A stretch of 64,000 nt of DNA from Rhizobium sophorae (lineage in GTDB: Bacteria > Pseudomonadota > Alphaproteobacteria > Rhizobiales > Rhizobiaceae). The notes beneath the pieces were generated by a model, which worked only from the letters and a program-made list of their open reading frames with translations, ran no database searches and was not told the DNA's origin. The stretch is taken from positions 62,001 to 126,000 of the forward strand of contig NZ_JABFCN010000019.1 of NCBI RefSeq assembly GCF_013087515.1, read 5' to 3'. A program made the translations under genes and the position numbers. How positions within the stretch are numbered: the first letter of the stretch is position 1; each line of letters begins with the position of its first letter. Shown here in pieces: positions 34,211 through 44,800 of the stretch.

Positions 34211-35812
34211 ATGGCAGTCAGTGCGAACCGGCTCGAACTTCTGCAGATCGCAGATGCAGTGGCGCGCGAAAAAGTCATCGACCGCGAGATCGTGCTGGCC
34301 GCAATGGCCGATGCCATCCAGAAGGCGGCACGCTCCCGTTACGGCACCGAGTCGAACATCCGGGCCGACATCAATCCGAAGACCGGCGAAATCCGCCTGC
34401 AGCGCCTGCTCGAAGTCGTCGAGAAGGCCGAGGATTATTCGACCCAGATCCCGCTGGAGCTGGCCCGCGATCGCAACCCGGACGCCGCACTCGGCGATTT
34501 TATCGCCGATCCGCTGCCGCCGATGGATTTCGGCCGCATCGCCGCACAGTCGGCCAAGCAGGTGATCGTGCAGAAGGTGCGTGAAGCCGAGCGCGACCGC
34601 CAGTTCGACGAATTCAAGGATCGCACCGGCGAAATCGTCAACGGCACCGTCAAGCGCGTCGAATACGGCAACGTCATCGTCGATCTCGGCCGTGGCGAAG
34701 GCATCATCCGCCGCGACGAAATGATCCCGCGCGAAAACGTCCGCTATGGCGATCGCGTCCGTGCCTATGTTTATGATGTCCGTCGCGAGCAGCGCGGCCC
34801 GCAGATCTTCCTGTCGCGCACGCATCCGCAATTCATGGTGAAGCTGTTCACCATGGAAGTACCTGAAATCTACGACGGCATCATCCAGGTGAAGTCGGTC
34901 GCCCGCGACCCGGGTTCGCGTGCCAAGATCGCGGTGATCTCGAACGACAGCTCGATCGATCCGGTCGGCGCCTGCGTCGGTATGCGCGGCTCACGCGTTC
35001 AGGCCGTCGTCGGCGAGCTCCAGGGCGAAAAGATCGACATCATTCCGTGGAGCCAAGATCCGGCGACCTTCGTCGTCAACGCCCTGCAGCCGGCTGAGGT
35101 CGCCAAGGTCGTTCTCGACGAGGATGCCGAGCGTATCGAAGTCGTCGTTCCCGACGAGCAGCTGTCGCTTGCGATCGGTCGCCGCGGCCAGAACGTCCGC
35201 CTCGCCTCGCAGCTGACCGGCTGGGATATCGACATCATGACGGAGGCCGAGGAATCGGAACGCCGCCAGAAGGAATTCAACGAGCGCACCAACCTGTTCA
35301 TGGATTCGCTCGATGTCGACGAGATGGTCGGCCAGGTTCTGGCTTCGGAAGGTTTTGCCGCGGTTGAAGAACTGGCTTATGTCGATCTCGACGAAATTTC
35401 TTCGATTGACGGTTTCGACGAGGAGACGGCGCAGGAAATCCAGCAGCGCGCCCGCGAATTCCTCGAGCGTCTCGAAGCCGAGATGGACGAGAAGCGCAAG
35501 GCGCTCGGTGTCCAGGACGAACTGCGTGAAATCAACGGCATGACCGCCCAGATGATGGTGGCGCTCGGCGAAGACGGCATCAAGACGATTGAAGACTTTG
35601 CCGGCTGCGCTGCCGACGATCTCGTCGGTTGGACAGAGCGCAAGAACGGCGAAACGAAGAAGTTCGAGGGTCTGTTCTCGAAGTTCGACGTTTCGCGCGT
35701 CGAGGCCGAACAGATGATCGTCCAGGCCCGCCTTTCGGCTGGCTGGATCACCCAAGAGGACCTGGCGAAGGGGACCGAAGAAGAGGTCACCGAAGCCGAA
35801 CAAGAAGCATGA
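34211..35812 (+). CDS. nusA: Transcription termination/antitermination factor NusA
   Basis: A 533-residue NusA that binds RNA polymerase and nascent RNA. Order of domains: N-terminal polymerase-binding domain (1-130), S1 (about 133-200, [20 protein letters not shown]), KH1 and KH2 (about 205-345, with [20 protein letters not shown] and [18 protein letters not shown]), then two helix-hairpin-helix acidic repeats (about 360-510). The gene follows rimP by 60 bases and its stop overlaps the ATG of the next gene. Confidence 0.97.
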   Translation: MAVSANRLELLQIADAVAREKVIDREIVLAAMADAIQKAARSRYGTESNIRADINPKTGEIRLQRLLEVVEKAEDYSTQIPLELARDRNPDAALGDFIADPLPPMDFGRIAAQSAKQVIVQKVREAERDRQFDEFKDRTGEIVNGTVKRVEYGNVIVDLGRGEGIIRRDEMIPRENVRYGDRVRAYVYDVRREQRGPQIFLSRTHPQFMVKLFTMEVPEIYDGIIQVKSVARDPGSRAKIAVISNDSSIDPVGACVGMRGSRVQAVVGELQGEKIDIIPWSQDPATFVVNALQPAEVAKVVLDEDAERIEVVVPDEQLSLAIGRRGQNVRLASQLTGWDIDIMTEAEESERRQKEFNERTNLFMDSLDVDEMVGQVLASEGFAAVEELAYVDLDEISSIDGFDEETAQEIQQRAREFLERLEAEMDEKRKALGVQDELREINGMTAQMMVALGEDGIKTIEDFAGCAADDLVGWTERKNGETKKFEGLFSKFDVSRVEAEQMIVQARLSAGWITQEDLAKGTEEEVTEAEQEA

Positions 35813-36501
35813 TGACCGCGCATGAACCGGACGCTCCTCTCGAGGACGACGATCTTGCAGGTTATGACGTGAACGGACGCATGTGCATCGTGACGCGCGA
35901 AAGCGGATCGCCGGAAGAGCTGATCCGCTTCGTCGCCGCTCCCGATGGAACAGTTGTCGCCGATCTGAAGCGCGAGCTTCCGGGACGCGGATGCTGGGTG
36001 AAGATCGACCGGTCGCTGGTCGACAGGGCGGTGGCGAAGAAGCTCTTCGCCCGCGCGCTGAAAATGGATGTGAAGGCGGCGGACGATCTCGGCGCGAGCG
36101 TCGATCGGCTGCTCGCGGCGCAATTGATGCAGATGATGAACATGGCGCGGAAAGCCGGCCAGTTCGTCAGCGGGTCCGCGAAAGTGGATGCCGCGGTCAG
36201 AAGCGGAGCAGCCCTTGCGGTGTTCCACGCGACTGGCGCAGCGGACGACGGCGTCCGGAAAATCGACCAGGCCCGCAAGGCCTGGCACCTCGGAATGGAG
36301 ACCGAGGAGGAGATACCTTCCTTCCGTCTCTTCTCGGAGAGCGAAATGGAAGGCCTGATGGGCCAGAATGCTTTTATCCATGCCGCAGTGCTTGCAGGGC
36401 AGGCGGGTGAAGGTGTAGTGAAGCGCGCAAAGATGCTCGAACAGTACCGTATTGGCGGTCAGTCCCGGGCAGCGGGCGGCGCTGGCCGGCAAAAACAATG
36501 A
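35809..36501 (+). CDS. YlxR-domain RNA-binding protein fused to an L7Ae-like domain
   Basis: A 230-residue protein in the standard place between nusA and infB. The N-terminal YlxR/DUF448 part (about 20-100) has RMCIVTRESGSPEELIRFVA and GRGCWVKIDRSLVDRAV. The second part (about 105-200) resembles an L7Ae/L30e RNA-binding domain (LMQMMNMARKAGQFVSGSAK then VDAAVRSGAALAVFHATGAA). The ATG overlaps the nusA stop (ATGATG), so translation is probably coupled. Exact role in translation is not established. Confidence 0.88.
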   Translation: MMTAHEPDAPLEDDDLAGYDVNGRMCIVTRESGSPEELIRFVAAPDGTVVADLKRELPGRGCWVKIDRSLVDRAVAKKLFARALKMDVKAADDLGASVDRLLAAQLMQMMNMARKAGQFVSGSAKVDAAVRSGAALAVFHATGAADDGVRKIDQARKAWHLGMETEEEIPSFRLFSESEMEGLMGQNAFIHAAVLAGQAGEGVVKRAKMLEQYRIGGQSRAAGGAGRQKQ

Positions 36502-36602
36502 GGCGGTCACCGGCATCGGCCGGTCCCATCCTCATTGATCGACAGTATTGAACGACAGGGTCTGATCTAGTCATCGCTCCCTGTCCGAAGGAACGGGAAC
36601 GA

Positions 36603-39356
36603 ATGACCGATAGTAACGACGACAAGACAATCAGCGTAGCGGGCAAAAAGACACTCACCCTGAAACCATCGGGGATGAGCCAGGGCACCGTTCGCCAGGA
36701 TATGGGTCGAGGTCGCACCAAGGCGGTCGTCGTCGAGACCCGTAAGCGGCGCCCGATGCGCCCGGAAGATGAAAAGCCGATCACGCCCGTCTCTCCGGCG
36801 GCCCCCGTCCGCGCAGCCGAACCGGCGCCCGCACCCGTGCAGGCGCGTCCGCAACAGCCGACGCCGGCACCGCGGGTTCAGCAGGGCAACAACAACCAGA
36901 CGAACCAACGTCCGCCGCAGCAGTCTCACCAGCCGCCGCGCCAGAACGATCGTCCGCGCCCGGTGGTGCTGAACCATCTGTCGCCGGAAGAGATGGACGC
37001 CCGCCGCCGCGCGCTTGCCGACTCCCAGGCGCGTGACGCCCAGGATGCGATCCGCCGCGCCGAGGAAGAAAAGCGCCGTGCCGCCGAAGAGGTGATCCGC
37101 AAGGCCGCCGAAGCAGAAGAAGCTGCCCGCAGGGCCGCTGAAGAGGCTATCCGGCAGGCTGAAGCACCTGCTGTTGCCGAACCCGCAGCCGCAGAACTGG
37201 CTCCGGCCGAAGCACGCTCCGACGCGCCACGGCCGCCGCAGCCCGCATCGTCGGCACCGGTCGCACGCCGGCCCGATGCGGCCGGAGCGCCTGCTGCCCG
37301 TCCGGCACCCGGCGCTGCTGTTCCCGGCGCCGTTCGCGGCCGTCGCGAGGAAAAGGAAGACGACGATCGTGGCGCAGCGCGCGGCGGTCCGGTCCGTGGC
37401 CGCGTTGTTCGCCCGGAACCCGCAAAACCGGTCACGACTCGTCCGAAGACGGATGAAGAGCGTCGTCGCGGCAAGTTGACGATCACCACTGCCAACGTCG
37501 ACGGCGAGGACAATGCCCGCGGTCGTTCGCTCTCGGCAATGCGTCGCCGGCAGGAGAAGTTCCGCCGCGGCCAGATGCAGGAAACCCGCGAGAAGATCTC
37601 CCGCGAGGTGGTTCTGCCCGAGACCATCACCATTCAGGAACTGTCGCAGCGCATGTCCGAACGCGCCGTCGATGTCATCAAGTACCTGATGAAGGAAGGC
37701 CAGATGATGAAGCCGGGCGACGTCATCGACGCCGACCTTGCCGAACTCATCGCCGGCGAATTCGGCCATACGGTCAGGCGCGTGTCGGAATCCGACGTCG
37801 AACTCGGCATCTTCAACGTGTCCGACGACGATGGCGAACTGGTTTCGCGCCCACCCGTCGTTACCATCATGGGCCATGTCGACCACGGCAAGACCTCCCT
37901 GCTCGACGCCATCCGCCATGCCAACGTGGTCTCCGGCGAAGCCGGTGGCATCACGCAGCATATCGGCGCCTATCAGGTGGAGCAGAACGGTCAGAAGATC
38001 ACCTTCATCGATACGCCCGGCCACGCCGCCTTCACGGCAATGCGTGCCCGCGGTGCGCAGGCGACCGACATCGCGATCCTGGTCGTCGCAGCCGACGACA
38101 GCGTGATGCCGCAGACGATCGAATCGATCAACCACGCCAAGGCGGCCGGTGTTCCGATCATCGTGGCGATCAACAAGGTCGACAAGCACGAGGCTGATCC
38201 GCAGAAGGTCCGCAACCAGCTGCTGCAGCACGAAGTCTTCGTGGAATCCATGGGCGGTGAAGTGCTTGACGTCGAGGTTTCGGCTAAGACCGGCAAGAAC
38301 CTCGACAAGCTGCTCGAGGCGATCCTGCTGCAGGCAGAAATTCTCGATCTCAAGGCCAATGCGAACCGAACCGCGGAAGGCACTGTCATCGAAGCCCAGC
38401 TCGATCGTGGCCGTGGTTCGGTCGCGACCGTGCTCGTCCAGAAGGGTACGCTGCGTCCGGGTCAGATCATCGTCGCCGGCGACGTCTGGGGCCGCGTGCG
38501 CGCTCTCGTCACCGACAAGGGCGACCATGTGAAGGAAGCAGGTCCGGCAACGCCGGTCGAGGTTCTCGGCCTGTCCGGCACGCCGCAGGCGGGCGACAAG
38601 TTCGCCGTGGTGGAAAGCGAAAGCCGCGCCCGCGAAATCTCGGAATATCGTCAGCGTCTGGCCCGCGACAAGGCGGCTGCCCGCCAGTCGGGACAGCGCG
38701 GTTCGCTGGAACAGATGATGATGCAGCGCCAGAGCGTCGGCATCAAGGAGTTCCCGCTGGTCATCAAGGGCGACGTGCAGGGTTCGATCGAAGCGATTGC
38801 CGGCGCGCTGGAGAAGCTCGGCACCGACGAAGTCCGTGCCCGCATCGTCCATTCGGGCGCCGGCGGCATCACCGAGTCGGATATCTCGCTCGCCGAAGCC
38901 TCGAACGCGGCCATCATCGGCTTCAACGTTCGTGCGAATACGCAAGCACGCCAGTTCGCCGAGCGCGAAGGCATCGAGATCCGCTACTACAACATCATCT
39001 ACGACCTCGTGGATGACGTGAAGGCAGCGATGTCAGGCCTCTTGTCTCCGGAGCGGCGCGAAACGTTCATCGGCAATGCCGAGATCCTCGAGGTGTTCAA
39101 CATCACCAAGGTCGGCAAGGTCGCGGGCTGCCGTGTCGTCGAAGGCAAGGTCGAACGTGGTGCCGGCGTCCGCCTCATCCGCAACGACGTCGTCGTTCAC
39201 GAAGGCAAGCTCAAGACGCTCAAGCGCTTCAAGGACGAAGTGTCCGAAGTGCCGATGGGTCAGGAATGCGGCATGGCCTTCGAAAACTACGAGGACATGC
39301 GCGCCGGCGACGTCATCGAGTGCTTCCGCGTCGAGCATATCACGCGCACGCTCTAA
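36603..39356 (+). CDS. infB: Translation initiation factor IF-2
   Basis: A 917-residue GTPase that brings initiator tRNA to the 30S subunit. The long N-terminal region (to about 330) is a low-complexity Pro/Ala/Arg stretch containing a predicted helical [13 protein letters not shown] segment. The G domain starts near residue 420: [15 protein letters not shown] (G1), DTPGHAAF (G3), [10 protein letters not shown] (G4). Domains II, III and IV follow, ending [12 protein letters not shown]. An AAGGAACGGGAA stretch precedes the ATG. Confidence 0.97.
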   Translation: MTDSNDDKTISVAGKKTLTLKPSGMSQGTVRQDMGRGRTKAVVVETRKRRPMRPEDEKPITPVSPAAPVRAAEPAPAPVQARPQQPTPAPRVQQGNNNQTNQRPPQQSHQPPRQNDRPRPVVLNHLSPEEMDARRRALADSQARDAQDAIRRAEEEKRRAAEEVIRKAAEAEEAARRAAEEAIRQAEAPAVAEPAAAELAPAEARSDAPRPPQPASSAPVARRPDAAGAPAARPAPGAAVPGAVRGRREEKEDDDRGAARGGPVRGRVVRPEPAKPVTTRPKTDEERRRGKLTITTANVDGEDNARGRSLSAMRRRQEKFRRGQMQETREKISREVVLPETITIQELSQRMSERAVDVIKYLMKEGQMMKPGDVIDADLAELIAGEFGHTVRRVSESDVELGIFNVSDDDGELVSRPPVVTIMGHVDHGKTSLLDAIRHANVVSGEAGGITQHIGAYQVEQNGQKITFIDTPGHAAFTAMRARGAQATDIAILVVAADDSVMPQTIESINHAKAAGVPIIVAINKVDKHEADPQKVRNQLLQHEVFVESMGGEVLDVEVSAKTGKNLDKLLEAILLQAEILDLKANANRTAEGTVIEAQLDRGRGSVATVLVQKGTLRPGQIIVAGDVWGRVRALVTDKGDHVKEAGPATPVEVLGLSGTPQAGDKFAVVESESRAREISEYRQRLARDKAAARQSGQRGSLEQMMMQRQSVGIKEFPLVIKGDVQGSIEAIAGALEKLGTDEVRARIVHSGAGGITESDISLAEASNAAIIGFNVRANTQARQFAEREGIEIRYYNIIYDLVDDVKAAMSGLLSPERRETFIGNAEILEVFNITKVGKVAGCRVVEGKVERGAGVRLIRNDVVVHEGKLKTLKRFKDEVSEVPMGQECGMAFENYEDMRAGDVIECFRVEHITRTL

Positions 39357-39376
39357 ACAACTGCGCCTGAACTTTT

Positions 39377-39411
39377 CCGAAAGCCATCCGCCACCGGCGG
39401 ATGGCTTTCGG
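39377..39411 (+). other. Strong hairpin between infB and rbfA
   Basis: CCGAAAGCCATCCGCC and GGCGGATGGCTTTCGG form a perfect 16-bp stem around ACC. No T run follows, so it is unlikely to be a rho-independent terminator; an RNA-processing or message-stabilising stem in the infB-rbfA transcript is plausible. Confidence 0.7.
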
Positions 39412-39505
39412 GCATCTGCCGACTTGACCTTTTCGACCAAAAGAGTCATGGACGCTCTCCTTTGACGGGTTCGATTCCCAGCCGCATCGGCAAATAGAGA
39501 TAACA

Positions 39506-39910
39506 ATGACCAGAGCAACTTCTTCCGCGCCTTCACAGCGCATGCTGCGCATTGGCGAACAGGTTCGCGCCGCTATCACCCAGGTGCTGCAGCGCGGCGA
39601 AGTGCGTGACGACGTCATCGAGGCGACCGTGATCTCGATCTCGGAAGTGCGCATGTCGCCGGACCTCAAGATCGCCACCGCCTATGTGACGCCGCTCGGC
39701 GTTTCCGACCACAGCATCGTCATCGAGGCCCTGAACCGCCATGCGAGGTTCATCCGCGGCCGGCTCGGGCCGCAGCTCCGGCAGATGAAATACATGCCGG
39801 AGGTGCGCTTCCGCGACGATACCAGCTTCGACAACTACAAGAAGATCGACGAGCTGCTGCGTTCGCCCGAGGTGAGCCGCGACCTCGACGGCGATAATGA
39901 CGAACAATAA
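39506..39910 (+). CDS. rbfA: Ribosome-binding factor A
   Basis: A 134-residue RbfA, a KH-like protein needed for 16S rRNA 5'-end maturation. The conserved [20 protein letters not shown] and [20 protein letters not shown], and the C-terminal [20 protein letters not shown], are present. An acidic tail ends the chain. It lies 149 bases behind infB, beyond the hairpin, and directly ahead of truB. Confidence 0.96.
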   Translation: MTRATSSAPSQRMLRIGEQVRAAITQVLQRGEVRDDVIEATVISISEVRMSPDLKIATAYVTPLGVSDHSIVIEALNRHARFIRGRLGPQLRQMKYMPEVRFRDDTSFDNYKKIDELLRSPEVSRDLDGDNDEQ

Positions 39911-39923
39911 ACAGAAGAGACGC

Positions 39924-40856
39924 ATGTCCAAACCACGCAAACCCAAGGGCCGGCCGATTTCCGGCTGGCTGATCCTCGACAAGCCGGTGGATTTCGGCTC
40001 GACGGAAGCCGTTTCCAAGATCAAGTGGCTCTATAAGGCTGAGAAGGCCGGTCATGCCGGCACGCTCGACCCGCTCGCCTCCGGCATGCTGCCGATCGCG
40101 CTCGGCGACGCGACGAAGACCGTTCCCTACGTGATGGACGGCCGCAAGATCTATGAATTCACGGTGAGCTGGGGCGAGGAGCGCGCGACCGACGATCTCG
40201 AGGGCGAGGTGACCAAGAGTTCGGACAATCGCCCGAGCGAACAGCAGATTCGCGATATCCTGCCTGGATATATCGGCACCATCAGCCAGGTGCCGCCGCA
40301 GTTCTCCGCTATCAAGATATCGGGTGAACGCGCCTATGATCTGGCGCGCGAAGGCGAAACCGTCGAAATCCCCTCGCGTGAGGTCGATATCTTCCGGCTG
40401 ACCTTGCTCGCCTGCCCGGACGCCGACAGCGCGCATTTCGAAGTGGAATGCGGCAAGGGTACCTATGTTAGGGCGCTGGCGCGCGATTTCGGCCGCGAGC
40501 TCGGCTGCTACGGCCATGTGTCCGGGCTGCGGCGCACCTTCGTCGCGCCGTTCGCGGAAGAGGCCATGGTGCCGCTCGCGGATCTCGTGGCACTGGAGGC
40601 GATTGAGGATATGGACGAGCGCCTGGCGGCCCTCGACGCGCTGCTGATCGACACCTGCGAAGCGCTATCCTCCCTGCCCCATCTCGTCATCAACGACGAC
40701 CAGGCGCACCGGCTGAAGATGGGCAACCCGATCCTGGTGCGTGGCCGCGATGCGCCGGTTGCCGAAAGCGAAGCCTATGCGACGGCCCGCGGCAAGCTGA
40801 TCGCGATCGGCGAGATCGGCCAGGGCGAGTTTCGCCCGAAGCGGGTTTTCGCCTGA
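39924..40856 (+). CDS. truB: tRNA pseudouridine(55) synthase TruB
   Basis: A 310-residue enzyme making pseudouridine 55 in the T loop of tRNAs. The catalytic motif [20 protein letters not shown] puts the nucleophile at Asp49; [18 protein letters not shown] and a C-terminal PUA-like part follow. The ATG at 39924 gives the conserved [19 protein letters not shown]; an in-frame ATG at 39897 overlaps rbfA and would add nine residues. Confidence 0.95.
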   Translation: MSKPRKPKGRPISGWLILDKPVDFGSTEAVSKIKWLYKAEKAGHAGTLDPLASGMLPIALGDATKTVPYVMDGRKIYEFTVSWGEERATDDLEGEVTKSSDNRPSEQQIRDILPGYIGTISQVPPQFSAIKISGERAYDLAREGETVEIPSREVDIFRLTLLACPDADSAHFEVECGKGTYVRALARDFGRELGCYGHVSGLRRTFVAPFAEEAMVPLADLVALEAIEDMDERLAALDALLIDTCEALSSLPHLVINDDQAHRLKMGNPILVRGRDAPVAESEAYATARGKLIAIGEIGQGEFRPKRVFA

Positions 40857-40970
40857 GCCTATCTTGCTTTCTGACAACGACAGCGATTGTCAGCCGGTAG
40901 CGATGCGATATCTTCCCTGTCGGGCCATAGCGGCCCGAGGGGCCATGGGGGCCAGACAGAGGGAAAGATC

Positions 40971-41822
40971 ATGCGTGGAACTGCTATCGGAATCCTGACG
41001 TTCTTTTCGATGTTTCTCGCCGTCGCCGGCGCTCGATCCGCCGAGCGCTGGGCCGAGCTCCCGGCCTTTCCTTCGATGCCGGCGGCAAAGACGAGCGGCA
41101 TGGCCGAAGTGAACGACATCAAGATGTATTATGCCGAATACGGCGAAGGCGACCCCATCCTGTTCATTCACGGCGGACTTGGAAATGCCGAGGTCTGGGG
41201 TCATCAGGTCGCCGATTTTGCCAAGGACCACTTGGTCATCGTTGCCGACAGCCGCGGCCATGGACGTTCGACGCGCAGCCAGCAGCCCTTCGGCTATGAC
41301 CTGATGACATCGGATTATGTGGCACTTCTCGACTATCTGAAGATCGACAAGGTGACGCTTGTCGGATGGTCGGACGGCGGCATCATCGGCATCGACATGG
41401 CGATGAAACACCCGGAAAAATTGACTCGCGTCATTGCCCAGGCAGCCAACGTCACGACAGACGGCGTCAAGGCTGACGTCATGGACAATAAGACCTTCAA
41501 CGACTACATCGACGTCGCCGGCGAGCAGTACCGGAAGCTTTCGCCGACGCCGAACGAATACGACGCCTTCGTCAAGCAGATCTCCGAAATGTGGGCAACC
41601 CAGCCGACCTGGACGGCCGCCGATCTTGGCAAGATCTCGGTGCCGGTCACACTTGCCATCGGCGATCATGATGAAGCCGTAAAGCTCGACCATACGGAAA
41701 TGATGGCAAAACAGATTCCGGGCGCCAAACTCGTCATCCTGAAAGATGTGAGCCATTTCGCCATGCTGCAGGATCCTGCAGCCTATGACGGGATGATCCG
41801 GGGCGCCATGGCGGGCCGTTGA
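40971..41822 (+). CDS. Exported alpha/beta hydrolase
   Basis: A 284-residue alpha/beta-hydrolase with a signal peptide (MRGTAIGILTFFSMFLAVAG, cleavage near ARSA). The oxyanion region is LFIHGGLGNAEVWGHQ, the nucleophile elbow LVGWSDGGIIG (Ser), the acid probably Asp in AIGDHDEAV and the base His in KDVSHFAMLQDP. Substrate unknown; lactonase, esterase and epoxide-hydrolase relatives look alike. The ATG follows AGAGGGAAAG. It interrupts the run of translation genes between truB and rpsO. Confidence 0.87.
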   Translation: MRGTAIGILTFFSMFLAVAGARSAERWAELPAFPSMPAAKTSGMAEVNDIKMYYAEYGEGDPILFIHGGLGNAEVWGHQVADFAKDHLVIVADSRGHGRSTRSQQPFGYDLMTSDYVALLDYLKIDKVTLVGWSDGGIIGIDMAMKHPEKLTRVIAQAANVTTDGVKADVMDNKTFNDYIDVAGEQYRKLSPTPNEYDAFVKQISEMWATQPTWTAADLGKISVPVTLAIGDHDEAVKLDHTEMMAKQIPGAKLVILKDVSHFAMLQDPAAYDGMIRGAMAGR

Positions 41823-41974
41823 AGCCGCCAAGGACGACCCCTCTTTCCATCGATCCATATTTGGTTTATAGGCAGCGCCAGCATCGGGTACGCCTGTTTG
41901 CATTCACGGCCAAAGCTGGACGACATCCCGGCTTTTGGCGACTTTAATCTCCTCCTCTTAGAAAGGATCACCCG

Positions 41975-42244
41975 ATGTCGATCACTGCTGAGCGCAAGTC
42001 TGCGCTGATCAAGGAATATGCGACCGTTGAAGGCGATACCGGTTCTCCGGAAGTCCAGGTCGCGATCCTGACCGAACGCATCAACAACCTGACCGAACAC
42101 TTCAAGGACCACAAGAAGGATAACCATTCCCGCCGTGGCCTGCTGACGATGGTTTCGAGCCGCCGCTCGCTTCTTGATTATCTCAAGAAGAAGGATGAAG
42201 GCCGCTATTCCAAGCTGATCACCAGCCTGGGTATCCGCCGCTAA
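41975..42244 (+). CDS. rpsO: 30S ribosomal protein S15
   Basis: An 89-residue S15, which binds the 16S central domain. The sequence runs from [20 protein letters not shown] through [20 protein letters not shown] and the 16S contact region [20 protein letters not shown] to LITSLGIRR. Its position just before pnp is the classical rpsO-pnp pair. AGAAAGGATC precedes the ATG. Confidence 0.98.
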   Translation: MSITAERKSALIKEYATVEGDTGSPEVQVAILTERINNLTEHFKDHKKDNHSRRGLLTMVSSRRSLLDYLKKKDEGRYSKLITSLGIRR

Positions 42245-42586
42245 GATTGTCCGGCGGGCGCTTTCCGAGCGCCCGCCGCATCTGTTTCGGGACAAGGCTC
42301 CCGATGAAATGTTCCAGCCGCGCCCTATCTTTTAGCGGTGGAACGACCGGCAGACCCGGATGGGCCGTATCTGCCAAACCAACCGTTGACCTGTCATGGG
42401 GCAGGATTGCCGGATGCTTTCGGCCAGGGCTTGTCAATGAGCTTTGGCCCGGTTTCTCGCCCGAGGAAACTGAGGATGAAAAGCCTCCCGTTGTCTTGCC
42501 CGTGATACGTCACATTGATTGCGGTCGACTGTGCGCTGCGCCTGACAATCGGCGATGGCGCGTGCTCCCGCATTGAAGGACAAGAC
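42245..42586 (+). other. Long rpsO-pnp spacer with a strong hairpin
   Basis: This 342-base gap has no convincing gene. Just after rpsO, CGGCGGGCGCT and AGCGCCCGCCG form a very stable stem (42251-42278) with no T run. In enterobacteria the equivalent spacer holds the RNase III-cut stem through which PNPase represses its own synthesis; the same use here is an inference. Open frames through it have implausible composition. Confidence 0.5.
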
Positions 42587-44725
42587 ATGTTTGATACACA
42601 CACAGTGGAAATCGAGTGGGCCGGCCGCCCACTGAAGCTCGAAACCGGCAAGATCGCCCGTCAGGCCGACGGCGCGGTTCTCGCCACCTACGGCGAAACC
42701 GTCGTTCTCGCCACCGTCGTCTCGGCCAAGGCGCCGAAGGCCGGCCAGGACTTCTTCCCACTCACCGTCAACTACCAGGAAAAGACCTACGCGGCCGGCA
42801 AGATCCCCGGCGGCTATTTCAAGCGTGAAGGCCGTCCGAGCGAGAACGAGACCCTCGTTTCCCGCCTGATCGACCGCCCGATCCGCCCGCTCTTCCCGGA
42901 AGGCTACAAGAACGACACGCAGGTCGTCGTTACCGTCATCCAGCACGACCTTGAAAACAATCCCGACGTGCTGTCGATGGTTGCCACCTCGGCAGCACTG
43001 ACGCTGTCCGGCGTTCCCTTCATGGGCCCGGTCGGTGGTGCGCGTGTCGGCTACATCAACGGCGAATACGTTCTCAACCCGCATCTCGACGAGATGGACG
43101 AATCGAGCCTCGACCTCGTCGTCGCCGGCACCTACGACGCCGTGCTGATGGTGGAATCCGAAGCCAAGGAACTTAACGAAGACGTCATGCTCGGCGCCGT
43201 CATGTTCGGCCACAAGGGCTTCCAGCCGGTTCTCGACGCGATCATCAAGCTCGCCGAAGTGGCCGCCAAGGAGCCGCGCGACTTCCAGCCGGAAGACTAC
43301 TCCGCTCTCGAAACCGAGATGCTCGGCCTTGCCGAAGGTGAACTTCGCGAAGCCTACAAGATCACCCAGAAGGCTGACCGTTACGCCGCCGTCGACGCCG
43401 TCAAGGCGAAGGTGAAGGCACACTTCCTCCCCGAGGAAGGCGAAGCCCGGTACACGCCCGAGGAAGTCGGCGCGATCTTCAAGCACCTGCAGGCAAAGAT
43501 CGTCCGCTGGAACATCCTCGACACCAAGAGCCGCATCGACGGCCGCGACCTCGAAACCGTTCGTCCGATCGTTTCGGAAGTCGGTCTTCTGCCGCGCACC
43601 CACGGTTCGGCGCTCTTCACCCGTGGTGAAACCCAGGCGATCGTCGTTGCCACCCTTGGCACCGGCGAAGACGAGCAGTATGTCGACAGCCTGACGGGCA
43701 TGTACAAGGAGCGCTTCCTGCTCCATTACAACTTCCCTCCCTACTCGGTTGGCGAGACCGGCCGTATGGGCTCCCCGGGTCGCCGCGAAATCGGCCACGG
43801 CAAGCTCGCATGGCGCGCGATCCGTCCGATGCTGCCGACGCCCGAGCAGTTCCCCTACACGCTGCGCGTCGTCTCCGAGATCACCGAGTCGAATGGCTCG
43901 TCCTCGATGGCGACCGTCTGCGGCACCTCGCTCGCTCTGATGGACGCCGGCGTTCCGCTGGCAAAGCCGGTTGCCGGTATCGCCATGGGTCTGATCCTGG
44001 AAGGCGATCGCTTCGCTGTCCTCTCCGACATTCTCGGTGACGAAGACCACCTCGGCGACATGGACTTCAAGGTCGCCGGTACCGCCGACGGCATCACCTC
44101 GCTGCAGATGGACATCAAGATCGCCGGTATCACCGAAGAGATCATGAAGGTCGCCCTTGGCCAGGCCCAGGGCGGTCGTGCCCACATCCTCGGCGAAATG
44201 TCCAAGGCCATCACCGAAAGCCGCGGCCAACTCGGCGAATTCGCTCCACGCATCGAAGTCATGAACATCCCGGTCGACAAGATCCGTGAAGTCATCGGCT
44301 CCGGCGGCAAGGTCATTCGCGAAATTGTCGAAAAGACCGGCGCGAAGATCAACATCGAGGATGACGGCACCGTCAAGATCGCCTCCTCCTCCGGCAAGGA
44401 GATCGAAGCGGCCCGCAAGTGGATCCACTCGATCGTTGCCGAACCTGAGATCGGCCAGGTCTACGAAGGCACGGTCGTCAAGACCGCCGACTTCGGCGCC
44501 TTCGTCAACTTCTTCGGCGCCCGTGACGGTCTCGTCCACATCTCGCAGCTTGCTTCCGAGCGTGTTGCCAAGACGCAGGACGTCGTCAAGGAAGGCGACA
44601 AGGTCTGGGTCAAGCTGCTCGGCTTCGACGAACGCGGCAAGGTTCGCCTGTCGATGAAGGTCGTCGACCAGGCCACCGGCCAGGAAATCCCGAACGAGAA
44701 GAAGAAGGAAGAAGCGGCCGAATAA
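42587..44725 (+). CDS. pnp: Polyribonucleotide nucleotidyltransferase (PNPase)
   Basis: A 712-residue phosphorolytic 3'-5' exoribonuclease and degradosome component. Two RNase PH domains (about 1-215 and 310-545), separated by an alpha-helical domain, include the [11 protein letters not shown] and [14 protein letters not shown] motifs and, in the second copy, [20 protein letters not shown]. The C-terminal KH domain has [20 protein letters not shown] and the S1 domain [20 protein letters not shown]. The ATG follows GAAGGA. Confidence 0.98.
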   Translation: MFDTHTVEIEWAGRPLKLETGKIARQADGAVLATYGETVVLATVVSAKAPKAGQDFFPLTVNYQEKTYAAGKIPGGYFKREGRPSENETLVSRLIDRPIRPLFPEGYKNDTQVVVTVIQHDLENNPDVLSMVATSAALTLSGVPFMGPVGGARVGYINGEYVLNPHLDEMDESSLDLVVAGTYDAVLMVESEAKELNEDVMLGAVMFGHKGFQPVLDAIIKLAEVAAKEPRDFQPEDYSALETEMLGLAEGELREAYKITQKADRYAAVDAVKAKVKAHFLPEEGEARYTPEEVGAIFKHLQAKIVRWNILDTKSRIDGRDLETVRPIVSEVGLLPRTHGSALFTRGETQAIVVATLGTGEDEQYVDSLTGMYKERFLLHYNFPPYSVGETGRMGSPGRREIGHGKLAWRAIRPMLPTPEQFPYTLRVVSEITESNGSSSMATVCGTSLALMDAGVPLAKPVAGIAMGLILEGDRFAVLSDILGDEDHLGDMDFKVAGTADGITSLQMDIKIAGITEEIMKVALGQAQGGRAHILGEMSKAITESRGQLGEFAPRIEVMNIPVDKIREVIGSGGKVIREIVEKTGAKINIEDDGTVKIASSSGKEIEAARKWIHSIVAEPEIGQVYEGTVVKTADFGAFVNFFGARDGLVHISQLASERVAKTQDVVKEGDKVWVKLLGFDERGKVRLSMKVVDQATGQEIPNEKKKEEAAE

Positions 44726-44747
44726 GCCGCCTTCCAGATTCAATACC

Positions 44748-44777
44748 GGGCGCGGGAATGCTTCCGCGCCCTTTTTT
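44748..44777 (+). terminator. Rho-independent terminator of pnp
   Basis: GGGCGCGG-GAATGCTT-CCGCGCCC followed by a T6 run, 22 bases after the pnp stop. Confidence 0.9.
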
Positions 44778-44800
44778 GTATGAGAAGACGAGACGAGACC

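Noticed and set aside
36770..37500. Repetitive Ala/Pro/Arg region as a possible separate gene or horizontally acquired segment
   Set aside because: It is the normal low-complexity N-terminal region of IF-2, continuous in frame with the G domain.
40871..40893. CTGACAA-N9-TTGTCAG dyad upstream of the alpha/beta hydrolase gene
   Set aside because: Considered as a further target of the YafY-type regulator because it shares CTGACA, but the arms and spacing differ from the 23-bp palindrome. It may be an unrelated stem-loop.
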